29,222 nt of DNA from the NCBI GenBank assembly GCA_963579995.1, contig CAUZIY010000024.1, positions 1-29,222 on the forward strand, written 5' to 3'. Below, piece after piece: positions 7,430-15,079 of this stretch (positions are counted from its first letter, which is position 1; every line of letters begins with the position of its first letter). The notes under the pieces are model-generated. The model had not been told where the DNA came from. It made no database searches and saw only the letters and a list, made by a program, of their open reading frames with translations. A program made the position numbers and the translations under genes. Origin of the DNA: UBA6626 sp963579995. Its GTDB lineage: Bacteria > Planctomycetota > Phycisphaerae > Phycisphaerales > Phycisphaeraceae.

Positions 7430-8944
7430 CTACAAATGCCGGTCAAGCAGGCGATACTGAATGGCCTCAGCCACATGCTGTACACCCACATCCATACAGT
7501 CTTCTAAATCCGCAATTGTGCAGGCTACACGACGAATTTTATCATAGGCACGCGAGCTAAGCCCCAACTCGGTCATCGCCTGCTTCATCAGAAGTCTGCC
7601 TTCAGCATCCACCTGAACAAATTCATCAAGATCGCGGGATGACAAGGTACTGTTCGTCTTGGTTGGACTTCCGTTACGCTTTAATTGAATCTGTCGAGCT
7701 GCGACCACCTGCTGCCACATGGTTTTCGAATCAGTCCCACGTTGAGCACTGTCAAGTTGACCAAATGGCACGGCAGGCACCTCGACATGAATATAAATAC
7801 GGTCAATTAATGGCCCGCTGATCTTTGACAAATAACGCTCCATTTGGCGCCGGCTTATCTCATCAGTGGGGCTATCACCCTTGGGCGTTGGGTTCATTGC
7901 CGCCATGAGCATAAATTGTGAGGAAAATTCAAGTGATCTGCGTGTTCGAGCAATGGTTACTGTGCCATCTTCTAATGGCTGACGTAACGTTTCCAGCGCC
8001 GTACGTGAAAATTCCGGCATCTCATCCATAAACAACACGCCATGATGAGCCAAACTAACCTCCCCAGGACGCGGTACCGTTCCACCTCCAATCATGGCCA
8101 CACTGCTAGCCGTGTGGTGAGGTGTTCGCACCGGGCGCATGGTCATCAATGGTTGTCCGCGCGGAATCTGACCAATGATTGAATAGATCCGTGTCACTTC
8201 CAGCGATTCCTCGCGTGTCATGGGAGGAAGAATACCGGGCAAATCCTTGCTCATTAGCGTCTTGCCTGTTCCGGCAGGACCGATCATTAAAATATTGTGT
8301 GCACCTGCTGCAGCAATCATCATTGCACGCTTAATTGCTTCCTGGCCCCGTACATCAGAAAAATCAACCTCCGGTTTTTGCGTGGTTAATACAGACTGCA
8401 CATCAATCGATGGATACGGATCAATCTGAAATTGCTCATTCAAAAAACCCGTCATGCTGGCCAAGCTGTCAGCCGGATAGACCTCGACATCTCCCACCAC
8501 TGATGCTTAACTGGCGTTATCCACAGGAACCACAACGCCTTTCATGCTAATTTGTTTCGCCAGAAGCGCTAAGTTGATCACACCATTGATGGGTCGCAGC
8601 CGACCATCAAGTGCAAGTTCCCCGACGAAAAGTAAATGCTTATGTCGCTGGGTCTAAATCACTTGCTCGGCCAAAAGCAACCCGATAGCAATAGGCAGAC
8701 AAAAATCAGGACCTTCCTTGAAGATATTTTCTGGTGCCAGATTCACCAGCATGCGTGTCATGGGGAAGGAATATCCCGAATTTACGATTGCCGACCGCAC
8801 ACGCTCGATCGACTCTTTAACAGCCATATCAGGCAACCCAACAATTGTCGTCTTGGCCAAGCCACGGTCTGCCACATCAATTTCGACCTCGCAGGAAATT
8901 GACTCTATCCCCTTAAGCACAAAACTATGTACTTGGGCAAGCAT
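7430..8944 (-). pseudogene. comM: comM (YifB/Mg-chelatase-like AAA+ ATPase), interrupted by two in-frame stops
   Basis: Read in one frame from the ATG at 8944, this gives 504 codons, the normal ComM length, with no frameshift. Codon 97 is TAG (8654-8656) and codon 146 is TAA (8507-8509). Piece 1 (1-96) is the typical N-terminus MLAQVHSFVLKGIESISCEV, continuing with TTIVGLPDMAVKESIERV. The stretch between the stops still reads LLFVGELALDGRLRPINGV, a conserved ComM block. After the second stop come Walker A GPAGTGKT (222-229), Walker B GVLFMDEMPEF, and the C-terminal Mg-chelatase domain to QYRLLDRHL. The usual Cys-rich NPCPCG reads NPTPKG. ComM is a helicase promoting branch migration in natural transformation. 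A GTG at 8498-8500 could start a 356-residue AAA fragment (7430-8500). The options are a recent pseudogene, an assembly error or readthrough. Confidence 0.88.
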
Positions 8945-9342
8945 GCCTGAAAGTGTAACAAAGTTGCTTACAAGCGTATCCTAAACTTCCGTTGACGCGC
9001 AGATATATCACAAAATCCTTTCTGTTTAGAACGCAAAACATGGCAACACCATCTGGTTATATACCCCACAGTGTGGCCATTAATGTTATTTTATGGGTGT
9101 TGGATATTTACCCAGAACCAACCTAATCGTGGCGGCGGCCCAAAGCTTCAGATGTATCATCCCATCGCATTACAATTTAACCGAGGATAATTCAACCGGA
9201 TACAACCTTATCTTGCGGTCACGCCCTAACAACCCATGCATTGACCGATTTAATCCACATGACAATGAAACCACAAACTGGCGTGAACCATGGCGGCGCG
9301 CATAGCCTGGAATTGACGGATTTAGTACGGCTCATCAAGCCG
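8945..9342. other. Intergenic region between comM and the cytochrome genes, no supported gene
   Basis: About 400 nt. The only thing that stands out is an 11-bp near-palindrome CCACAGTGTGG at 9066-9076. A 70-codon plus-strand frame at 9093-9305 has no family resemblance and no ribosome-binding site. No intrinsic terminator with a T run follows the cytochrome gene, whose stop is at 9343. The comM promoter and any regulatory site must lie here, but I cannot point to a clear -35/-10 pair. Confidence 0.5.
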
Positions 9343-10500
9343 CTAAAGATTCAGATTGTATTCGGGCAGATAAATGAAATATTTGAGAGTCAATAGCCAC
9401 CGTAGCGCCATTTTCAGCGGCAACATAGCCATGATGACCAAATGAAAAGCCATCACATAGAAACGGAACGTTCCCATTTGCACGCACATTTTTCTCATAA
9501 CCGTCCGTGCGAGTAAAGGCGGCAGGATAAAAACCCAAGCGGCCGTAAAGACAATACCCGAAATCTCGCGAATGAAGGGATTCTTTGGTAACGCGCGACT
9601 CCAGCCAAAGCCAAGCAAATCTTTGGGATTCCAAAAGTAGTCGCTCATCATGACATTGGTTAATGGCACTTGCATATTGGCATCCCAATAGGCAAATGGG
9701 CCGAAGAAATTCCAGTTGGGACCACGTAAAAACACGCCAAATACAATCAACACAACCCAAAGAATCAGAAATCCAAATAACCAGACCGAGATGGCAAAGG
9801 GTCGTTCACGGAAAGTGAAGTATCCATTACCCTTCGGGTTAGTATCAAAATAGGGCATGGCAATCAGTCCGGTGATGACCATCACCGGTAAGATCACACC
9901 TGCCATCCATGGATCGAAGTAAACCAACATCTCCTGCAAACCCAGGAAATACCACGGTGCCTTGGAGGGATTGGGAGGCCCGGCAGGGTTTGCAGGACTT
10001 TCCAGAGGCGCTGGTAACACAACCGCCCAGATGACCAAAACAGCTGATGCCAAAACCAGACAGATCAACTCCGTATAAACCAGGTCCGGCCAGACAAGTA
10101 CTTTGTCATCCCGCTCCTCATCAATCAATGGCTTGCCCGCTTCTAAACGGGCATCATTCTGTGCTGCCTGGCGAAAGGCTGTCCATAGGAAAACACCGCA
10201 GCCCAGGAGCATGATCGTGATTGGAACATTGTCGGCTTTCTTGAGAATCTCGTAGTAATTGTAATCGATCAACATCGCCCCAAAATAGACTGCTACGAAG
10301 ACGACCAACAATGCTAATGCGACAAGCGGTTTGGTCCACTTTTTGTATGTAAGCAACAGAACGATAAACACCAGCACAATAAACGGCAGGCTGAACTGAG
10401 GTGGACTCCAATGGTTGACAAATTGCTTGACCCCTTCGAGTTGTGGCAACTCAACGAATGGATCACGACCAGCGGCTAGTAGAAAAGGATTGGTGAACAT
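9343..10500 (-). CDS. Cytochrome b C-terminal half (PetD/subunit IV-like) with extra N-terminal membrane helices
   Basis: This 385-residue integral membrane protein has a core (about 135-265) equivalent to the subunit IV part of cytochrome b: VLVWPDLVYTELICL, LPAPLESPANPAGPPNP, the Qo-site motif region KAPWYFLGLQEML (APWY at 181-184, in place of PEWY) and VYFDPWMAGVILP. About 130 residues with three further helices precede the core and two helices follow it. This makes it more than twice the size of plastid-type PetD (about 160). There is no CxxCH, so it carries no haem c. It completes the quinol oxidation site with the cytochrome b N-half just upstream. I chose the ATG at 10500. A TTG at 10539, 6 nt after the preceding stop, is also possible. 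The stop is TAG. Confidence 0.92.
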   Translation of the reverse strand: MFTNPFLLAAGRDPFVELPQLEGVKQFVNHWSPPQFSLPFIVLVFIVLLLTYKKWTKPLVALALLVVFVAVYFGAMLIDYNYYEILKKADNVPITIMLLGCGVFLWTAFRQAAQNDARLEAGKPLIDEERDDKVLVWPDLVYTELICLVLASAVLVIWAVVLPAPLESPANPAGPPNPSKAPWYFLGLQEMLVYFDPWMAGVILPVMVITGLIAMPYFDTNPKGNGYFTFRERPFAISVWLFGFLILWVVLIVFGVFLRGPNWNFFGPFAYWDANMQVPLTNVMMSDYFWNPKDLLGFGWSRALPKNPFIREISGIVFTAAWVFILPPLLARTVMRKMCVQMGTFRFYVMAFHLVIMAMLPLKMALRWLLTLKYFIYLPEYNLNL

Positions 10501-10545
10501 TGAATAATTTAGTACAGGTTCTAATTCATTCGAAGTCAAAACAAC

Positions 10546-11328
10546 TTACATTGGACCACTGATACCGCCATCCTTGCGAATCCGCCAGAAATGAATCGCA
10601 ATCAATACCCCGGCGACCACAGGCAGCGCAATACAGTGCAGTACATAGAAACGCATGAGCGCTGGTGCGCCCACCTTCGTTCCGGCAAGTAACAGGAACG
10701 CGGCATCTGATTTGGTAGTAACCATGGGCACACCTTCACGAAACGCCAACACGTCGCTAAAGGGGCCCTGCATACCGAAAATCGGTGTGGCCTTGCCCAT
10801 GTTTGATCCAACGGTAATGGCCCAGATCGCCAATTGGTCCCACGGCAGAAGATAGCCGGTAAATGACAAGAGCATTGTTAGAACCAACAGAATCACACCA
10901 ACACCCCAGTTAAACTCGCGTGGTGGTTTATAAGAACCAGTCAGAAATACACGCATCATATGCAGCCAGATGGAAATGATCATTGCATGAGCACCCCAAC
11001 GATGAATCTCGCGCAATACACCAAGTGTCACATGAGCCCGCAAACCCTGTATATCAGCATAGGCGTATTCAATAACCGGTCTGTAATAGAACATCAATAG
11101 AATACCGCTGATCGTTTCAGCAAGAAACAGAAAGAATGTTAGGCCACCCATACACCAGGTGAATGAAAGCCGAATACCACTTTTGCGCACCGCCACTGGA
11201 TGTAAATGCAGAAAGACGTTCGACATGACCGCCATGACGCGTGTGCGTCGATCACGTGGAATGCCGTGACGGAAAATAGAACTCCAGACCTGCGTGGAGC
11301 GGATGTAATTTAATGCTGTGGTCAGCAT
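10546..11328 (-). CDS. Cytochrome b N-terminal half (cytochrome b6/PetB type)
   Basis: The 260-residue protein has four core helices and the bis-histidine haem ligands. H109 and H123 are 14 apart (REIHRWGAHAM to WLHMMR), and H231 and H246 are 15 apart (YVLHC to AIHFWR). The 15-residue spacing in the second pair is that of b6-type rather than mitochondrial bc1 cytochromes. C59 in TWCMGGLT, followed by FYYRP (80-84), aligns with the cytochrome b6 cysteine (CLGG) that holds the extra haem ci at the Qi site. The N-terminus is about 40 residues longer than typical b6. The product binds two haems b and passes electrons from quinol across the membrane. The gene lies between the ferredoxin-Rieske gene and the C-terminal half, all on one strand. 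Confidence 0.95.
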   Translation of the reverse strand: MLTTALNYIRSTQVWSSIFRHGIPRDRRTRVMAVMSNVFLHLHPVAVRKSGIRLSFTWCMGGLTFFLFLAETISGILLMFYYRPVIEYAYADIQGLRAHVTLGVLREIHRWGAHAMIISIWLHMMRVFLTGSYKPPREFNWGVGVILLVLTMLLSFTGYLLPWDQLAIWAITVGSNMGKATPIFGMQGPFSDVLAFREGVPMVTTKSDAAFLLLAGTKVGAPALMRFYVLHCIALPVVAGVLIAIHFWRIRKDGGISGPM

Positions 11329-11442
11329 GCGATGCCAATCCGTTTTAACTGGTTTCGCCAGTGTCCCTGTCCGGGGGCTTACTTAGCCATTTCGTGGGCC
11401 TGCATTGTTCGCTTTTTTAACCGGCTAGCAAGCGATGGTGGA

Positions 11443-12495
11443 TCAGACCTCGATGAAAGATTCAGGCGAAGACCACTGGCCGAGCTCTTGACGGTACTTT
11501 TTGGACTTATCTACCACTACAAACTGGCCGCTAAAGTAGATCTTGTGCCGTTCAAGCGGCCTGGGCGCCGGACCCTCAAAGTTCATCCCCTTGGCGTCAA
11601 AACCTGAGCCATGGCAGGGGCATTTGAACTTTTGATCGCCTGGTAGCCAATTGGGAATACAGCCAAGATGGGTACAGGTCGTGCTTATTGCGACCAGTTT
11701 TCCTTCGGCCAACCGGGCCAGCCACACACCCTGACTTCCCTTGTACTGCATATAGACTCCAACTTCCGGATAATCGGTGACCCGGCCAGCGCGAAAAATG
11801 CTTGGCGGTTCCTTGGTGACCTTGGGAACCATAAATGACTGGAGAGCTCCCAGGCATGTTGCAAATACACCACCCAATGCTCCCCATGCAGCCAGCACCA
11901 CTACACTCACACCTCCGAGGACACTAACTTCACGACGCGTTACACCCTCACCCTGCACCCGAATGCGTTCAGCCACACTTATTCCAGGGCGTACATAACC
12001 GCTACCCACCATGGCCGCAGCTGCAGCATCCGGTGGCGCATTGCGCGGCAATGCTTCGGCAATCGCTTCAACTGGAACGGCTGCCGTTCGTTCAGCCGGA
12101 AGATCGCTTCTGCCACGATGGCTGATCTGGGCTGCAGTCAGCAAGCTGGCCCACTTCGGATCAGGTGGCCCCTGAGAAATCGCAACCGCTGGACCTGCAT
12201 CCAAAGCGGCGCCTACAGTTGCAGCCGCCGCCTCTTCCTCTTGACCCACCCATGGTTCTGGGCCGTCAACTTGAACTGTTTCAAACTTAATGACGTCGAC
12301 AGGACAACCTTCGGCCGCCACCTTGATCGACGGTGTCAGTGGCTTCGTGAAATTCTCACTCTGCGCATCGGGACGGATAATACAGGTCTCTTCTTGCACC
12401 TCAAAAACGTCAGGACAGTCCGTTTCGCACGAATCACATACGATGCAACCCGGTGCAATCCAGACTTTCACGACTTCTTCGTGAGTTTCTGCCAT
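11443..12495 (-). CDS. Ferredoxin-Rieske fusion, iron-sulfur subunit of the quinol-cytochrome c reductase
   Basis: From the ATG at 12495 the 350-residue protein has three parts. Residues 10-75 form a ferredoxin domain with C17-x2-C20-x2-C23-x3-C27-P and a second Cys-Pro (C64) in AAEGCPVDVI, enough for one [4Fe-4S] cluster. An Ala/Pro-rich linker (about 80-165) and one membrane helix (about 193-215) follow. The last part is a Rieske domain with CTHLGC (C274, H276, C279) and CPCHGSGF (C292, C294, H295). C274, H276, C292 and H295 bind [2Fe-2S], and C279 and C294 would form the disulfide. A ferredoxin domain ahead of the anchor would lie on the opposite membrane side from the Rieske head. A TTG at 12501 with AGGGA 5 nt upstream is an alternative start. 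Confidence 0.94.
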   Translation of the reverse strand: MAETHEEVVKVWIAPGCIVCDSCETDCPDVFEVQEETCIIRPDAQSENFTKPLTPSIKVAAEGCPVDVIKFETVQVDGPEPWVGQEEEAAAATVGAALDAGPAVAISQGPPDPKWASLLTAAQISHRGRSDLPAERTAAVPVEAIAEALPRNAPPDAAAAAMVGSGYVRPGISVAERIRVQGEGVTRREVSVLGGVSVVVLAAWGALGGVFATCLGALQSFMVPKVTKEPPSIFRAGRVTDYPEVGVYMQYKGSQGVWLARLAEGKLVAISTTCTHLGCIPNWLPGDQKFKCPCHGSGFDAKGMNFEGPAPRPLERHKIYFSGQFVVVDKSKKYRQELGQWSSPESFIEV

Positions 12496-12585
12496 GGTCA
12501 ATGAAGTCCCTGTGTACTTTACGATACGAGTCCCCTGATTATGCAGGAGAGTCTTATATTCTAGTTAATAATAGATCAGATGTGT

Positions 12586-13656
12586 TCACTGACTACCTGC
12601 CCCATTGTCGCCCTCCCCGGATACCGTACCTTTAGCATCGGCGTCAGAATCCTCACGTTCCAAAAGGAGATTCCGTGCCGTTGCCCGTAAAAGTTTATTT
12701 GGTTCACTATCGGCAATCTGCCGGATCCTCGCCCAGACCAACTCATCGGACATGTCCCTGGCGTGGGCGAGCGTGGACAAGATCACCCGATCTTGCTCTG
12801 CCGTCGACATGAACCTGCCTGGAGATTGATAGTCTGATGGGAGTTCAACAAGAGATTTTCGACTTAAAAGCAGTTCACTGACCAACTGGCTACCCCGCTG
12901 ATCGCCAAATTTGGCAAGTGCAACCGCAGAGTTCCAGACTGCCTCGCGGTATGCCGCATTCGTATTATCCATCGCTTGCTGAAGAGCTTTCACCACATCT
13001 GTATCCTCTGGTCTGGCAACGAGTCCAAGGGTCAAAGCCGCCACTCCACTAATCTGTGGATTCTCGTCGATCAAAAGGTTAGTCAGTGCGCCAAGCCCCC
13101 GTCGTAAGAATTTACGGTCATGATCGGGCCAGTGGCGCAAAGCTTGTGCCACCCCGAGACGTACTCGAACATAGGAAGATCCAGCATGGCTCAATATGGC
13201 ATCAAGATGTGGTCGCTGACCGAGTTGCCCTAGTGCCAGAATCAGAAACTGATGAACCTTGCCACCTTCACCCGGATCAACCTGATTAAGAACCCGGACT
13301 AGATCTTTGCTAATATCAGCCCGCATCTTCAAATCATCAACCGATGGGATCATCGTCGCCAAGGTGTACGCAGCCCACCAACGATCTTTCGACACCCCGC
13401 CACTGCGTTCGAGGATTGCCAGTTGACTTGCAATTGTCTGGCGTCCACTCACCACCTTCGCAAATAGGGAACCAAGTCCAATAGCAATCACTACAATCAC
13501 TGCTGGGATAATCACCAACTGGGCGACCTCTCGGGCTCGTGATGGTTTGGTAGTCACCGTCCCATCGTCCGATGCCAAACCAACATCTGCCGCCTGCTGA
13601 TCAGTCCTATTTGGATCAACAGGGCCAGAAGACCGCGGTAAATCATCGTTCATCAT
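12586..13656 (-). CDS. Membrane-anchored HEAT-repeat protein of the cytochrome cluster
   Basis: About 356 residues. A polar N-terminus of about 45 residues is followed by one membrane helix (about 46-66: QLVIIPAVIVVIAIGLGSLF). The rest is alpha-helical HEAT/Armadillo-like repeats such as VRVRLGVAQALRHW, NPQISGVAALTLGLV and AYREAVWNSAVALAKFG. It has no catalytic motif and probably acts as a scaffold. Its place directly upstream of the ferredoxin-Rieske gene suggests assembly or docking of the cytochrome complex, which is an inference from position only. Several in-frame starts lie close together (GTG 13668, ATG 13665, 13656, 13653) and none has a strong ribosome-binding site. The 90-nt gap before the Rieske gene could hold a separate promoter. 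Confidence 0.75.
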   Translation of the reverse strand: MMNDDLPRSSGPVDPNRTDQQAADVGLASDDGTVTTKPSRAREVAQLVIIPAVIVVIAIGLGSLFAKVVSGRQTIASQLAILERSGGVSKDRWWAAYTLATMIPSVDDLKMRADISKDLVRVLNQVDPGEGGKVHQFLILALGQLGQRPHLDAILSHAGSSYVRVRLGVAQALRHWPDHDRKFLRRGLGALTNLLIDENPQISGVAALTLGLVARPEDTDVVKALQQAMDNTNAAYREAVWNSAVALAKFGDQRGSQLVSELLLSRKSLVELPSDYQSPGRFMSTAEQDRVILSTLAHARDMSDELVWARIRQIADSEPNKLLRATARNLLLEREDSDADAKGTVSGEGDNGAGSQ

Positions 13657-13777
13657 TAGAATCATCACATCAATCAGTTAAACCGTGTCGCCTATTCAAG
13701 TGTAAATTCTCCGTCATGGCAATCAAGTGATTGACTGGGTCTCAGCTCCCCAGACTCCACCTGGATCCCCCCTGAAA

Positions 13778-14497
13778 CTACTCGAAGGCGGCAATCGCTT
13801 CACTAATTGTGAACGTGCCATCGTAAATTGCTCGCCCGATGATCGCGCCCGCAATCGGTAATTCACGTAACGCCCGCAGATCGTCCAAACTCCCCACACC
13901 GCCTGATGCGATCACTGGAACGTTGGTTGATTCAGCAAGTTGCCGTGTCGCCTCTAAATTTGGCCCCCGCAACATGCCGTCAGCGGTAATATCCGTGTAT
14001 TCAATTGCGGCCAAGGGCCAATCACTGACACGTTGGGCAATCTGAACGGTAGAAACATCCAATTCGTTCTGCCAACCACCAATGGCTACTTGCTGGTTTC
14101 GGGCATCAAGCCCCAACACAAGGTGATCCCGGTATTTATCATGGTCCATTAATGACTCAAACCAGTCCCATTGGGTCAAAGCTGCCGTTCCTAAGATCAC
14201 ACGATCAACACCTGCAGAAATGAGGCGGTCAATGACCGCCTCATTTCGTACACCGCCCCCAACTTCAACCTTCAACTGACCTAATGCACAGATTTTCTCG
14301 ATAATGGGAACATGATTCATTTGGCCTGACTTGGCGCCATCAAGATCGACAAGATGCAGCCAAGTGACGCCTGCTTGGGCGAACACTTCAGCCTGCTCAA
14401 CAGGATCACGATCGTAGGTCGTCTGACGGTCGAAGTCTCCTTGTTGGAGACGAACCACCTGGCCATTTCGCAAATCTATCGCAGGGAATAAGTACAT
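13778..14497 (-). CDS. hisA: Phosphoribosylformimino-5-aminoimidazole carboxamide ribotide isomerase
   Basis: The 239-residue protein is a complete (beta/alpha)8 HisA. It begins MYLFPAIDLRNGQVVRLQQG with the catalytic base D8. GGGVRNEAV (80-88) holds the first phosphate site, LVLGLDAR (127-133) carries the acid D131, and IASGGVGSLDDL and IIGRAIYDG (219-227) form the second phosphate site. It opens the ribose ring of ProFAR to PRFAR in histidine synthesis. No other his gene is in the window, so the pathway is scattered. The gene follows the gamma-carbonic anhydrase by 53 nt and shares its strand. A perfect 15-bp-arm palindrome lies inside it (see 14217-14247). The stop is TAG. Confidence 0.97.
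   Translation of the reverse strand: MYLFPAIDLRNGQVVRLQQGDFDRQTTYDRDPVEQAEVFAQAGVTWLHLVDLDGAKSGQMNHVPIIEKICALGQLKVEVGGGVRNEAVIDRLISAGVDRVILGTAALTQWDWFESLMDHDKYRDHLVLGLDARNQQVAIGGWQNELDVSTVQIAQRVSDWPLAAIEYTDITADGMLRGPNLEATRQLAESTNVPVIASGGVGSLDDLRALRELPIAGAIIGRAIYDGTFTISEAIAAFE
14217..14247. repeat. Perfect inverted repeat, 15-nt arms and 1-nt centre, inside hisA
   Basis: GAAATGAGGCGGTCA (14217-14231) is followed by one base and its exact reverse complement TGACCGCCTCATTTC (14233-14247). On the coding strand it spans hisA codons 84-94 (RNEAVIDRLIS), centred on the Ile89 codon. In mRNA it could fold into a very stable hairpin. The length is well beyond what chance or codon use would readily give in one gene. 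Confidence 0.9.
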
Positions 14498-14550
14498 TGA
14501 TTTTCAAATGGTAATGAACAGGTTGAACCAATAGATCCAACTTGCTCGAC

Positions 14551-15078
14551 CTAAACACCCCAACGATGTACACGAGGATCTGCGGGCTGCTCGCAGTACA
14601 GTTTCGCCAGTTCTAAGTAACGGCCACTACCGTAAGCCATTGATTCCTTCTCTTGTTCAGTGGTTTGGCGCACGATTTTACCTGGCATACCCATGACCAC
14701 CGAGTGGTCAGGCACCTGCATACCCGGCGGTAAAAGTGCCCCAGCCGCAATTAAACAACCTTTTCCAACACGGGTTCCAGATAACAAAGTAGCCTGCATT
14801 CCGACCAATGTACCACCACCAACCCCTCTACCGTGCAGTAGTGCGCTATGGCCGATGATCACATGGCTGCCGATTACATTGTCTACATCATAGTCACAAT
14901 GGATAACAGCATTATCCTGAACGTTGGTACCCGTACCAATACTGATCGCAGCAACATCGCCGCGAATTGACACGCCAAACCAGATGTTCACATCATCCGC
15001 CAACGTCACATCACCGAAAACCCTTGCAGTATCAGCAATGTAAGCGCCTTGAATTAATTGGAATGCGGGTATGGACAT
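14551..15078 (-). CDS. Gamma-class carbonic anhydrase family protein (left-handed beta-helix hexapeptide protein)
   Basis: The 175-residue protein has hexapeptide repeats (VFGDVTLADDVNIWFGVSIR and on) and the metal-binding histidines of gamma carbonic anhydrases: H60 (VIHCD), H77 and H82 (IIGHSALLHG, 5 apart as in Cam). R39, D41 and Q54 match the conserved Arg-Asp pair and active-site Gln. The acidic proton-shuttle loop of the archaeal Cam enzyme is not present, so it is of the shorter CamH/YrdA type. Activity for CO2 hydration is possible but cannot be assumed. The ATG at 15076-15078 begins one base after the nadB TGA, so the two genes are translationally close. A TTG at 15096 would overlap nadB. 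The stop is TAG. Confidence 0.9.
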   Translation of the reverse strand: MSIPAFQLIQGAYIADTARVFGDVTLADDVNIWFGVSIRGDVAAISIGTGTNVQDNAVIHCDYDVDNVIGSHVIIGHSALLHGRGVGGGTLVGMQATLLSGTRVGKGCLIAAGALLPPGMQVPDHSVVMGMPGKIVRQTTEQEKESMAYGSGRYLELAKLYCEQPADPRVHRWGV

Positions 15079-15079
15079 T

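Noticed and set aside
9093..9305. 70-codon plus-strand frame between comM and the cytochrome genes
   Set aside because: No ribosome-binding site, no conserved features; left as intergenic.
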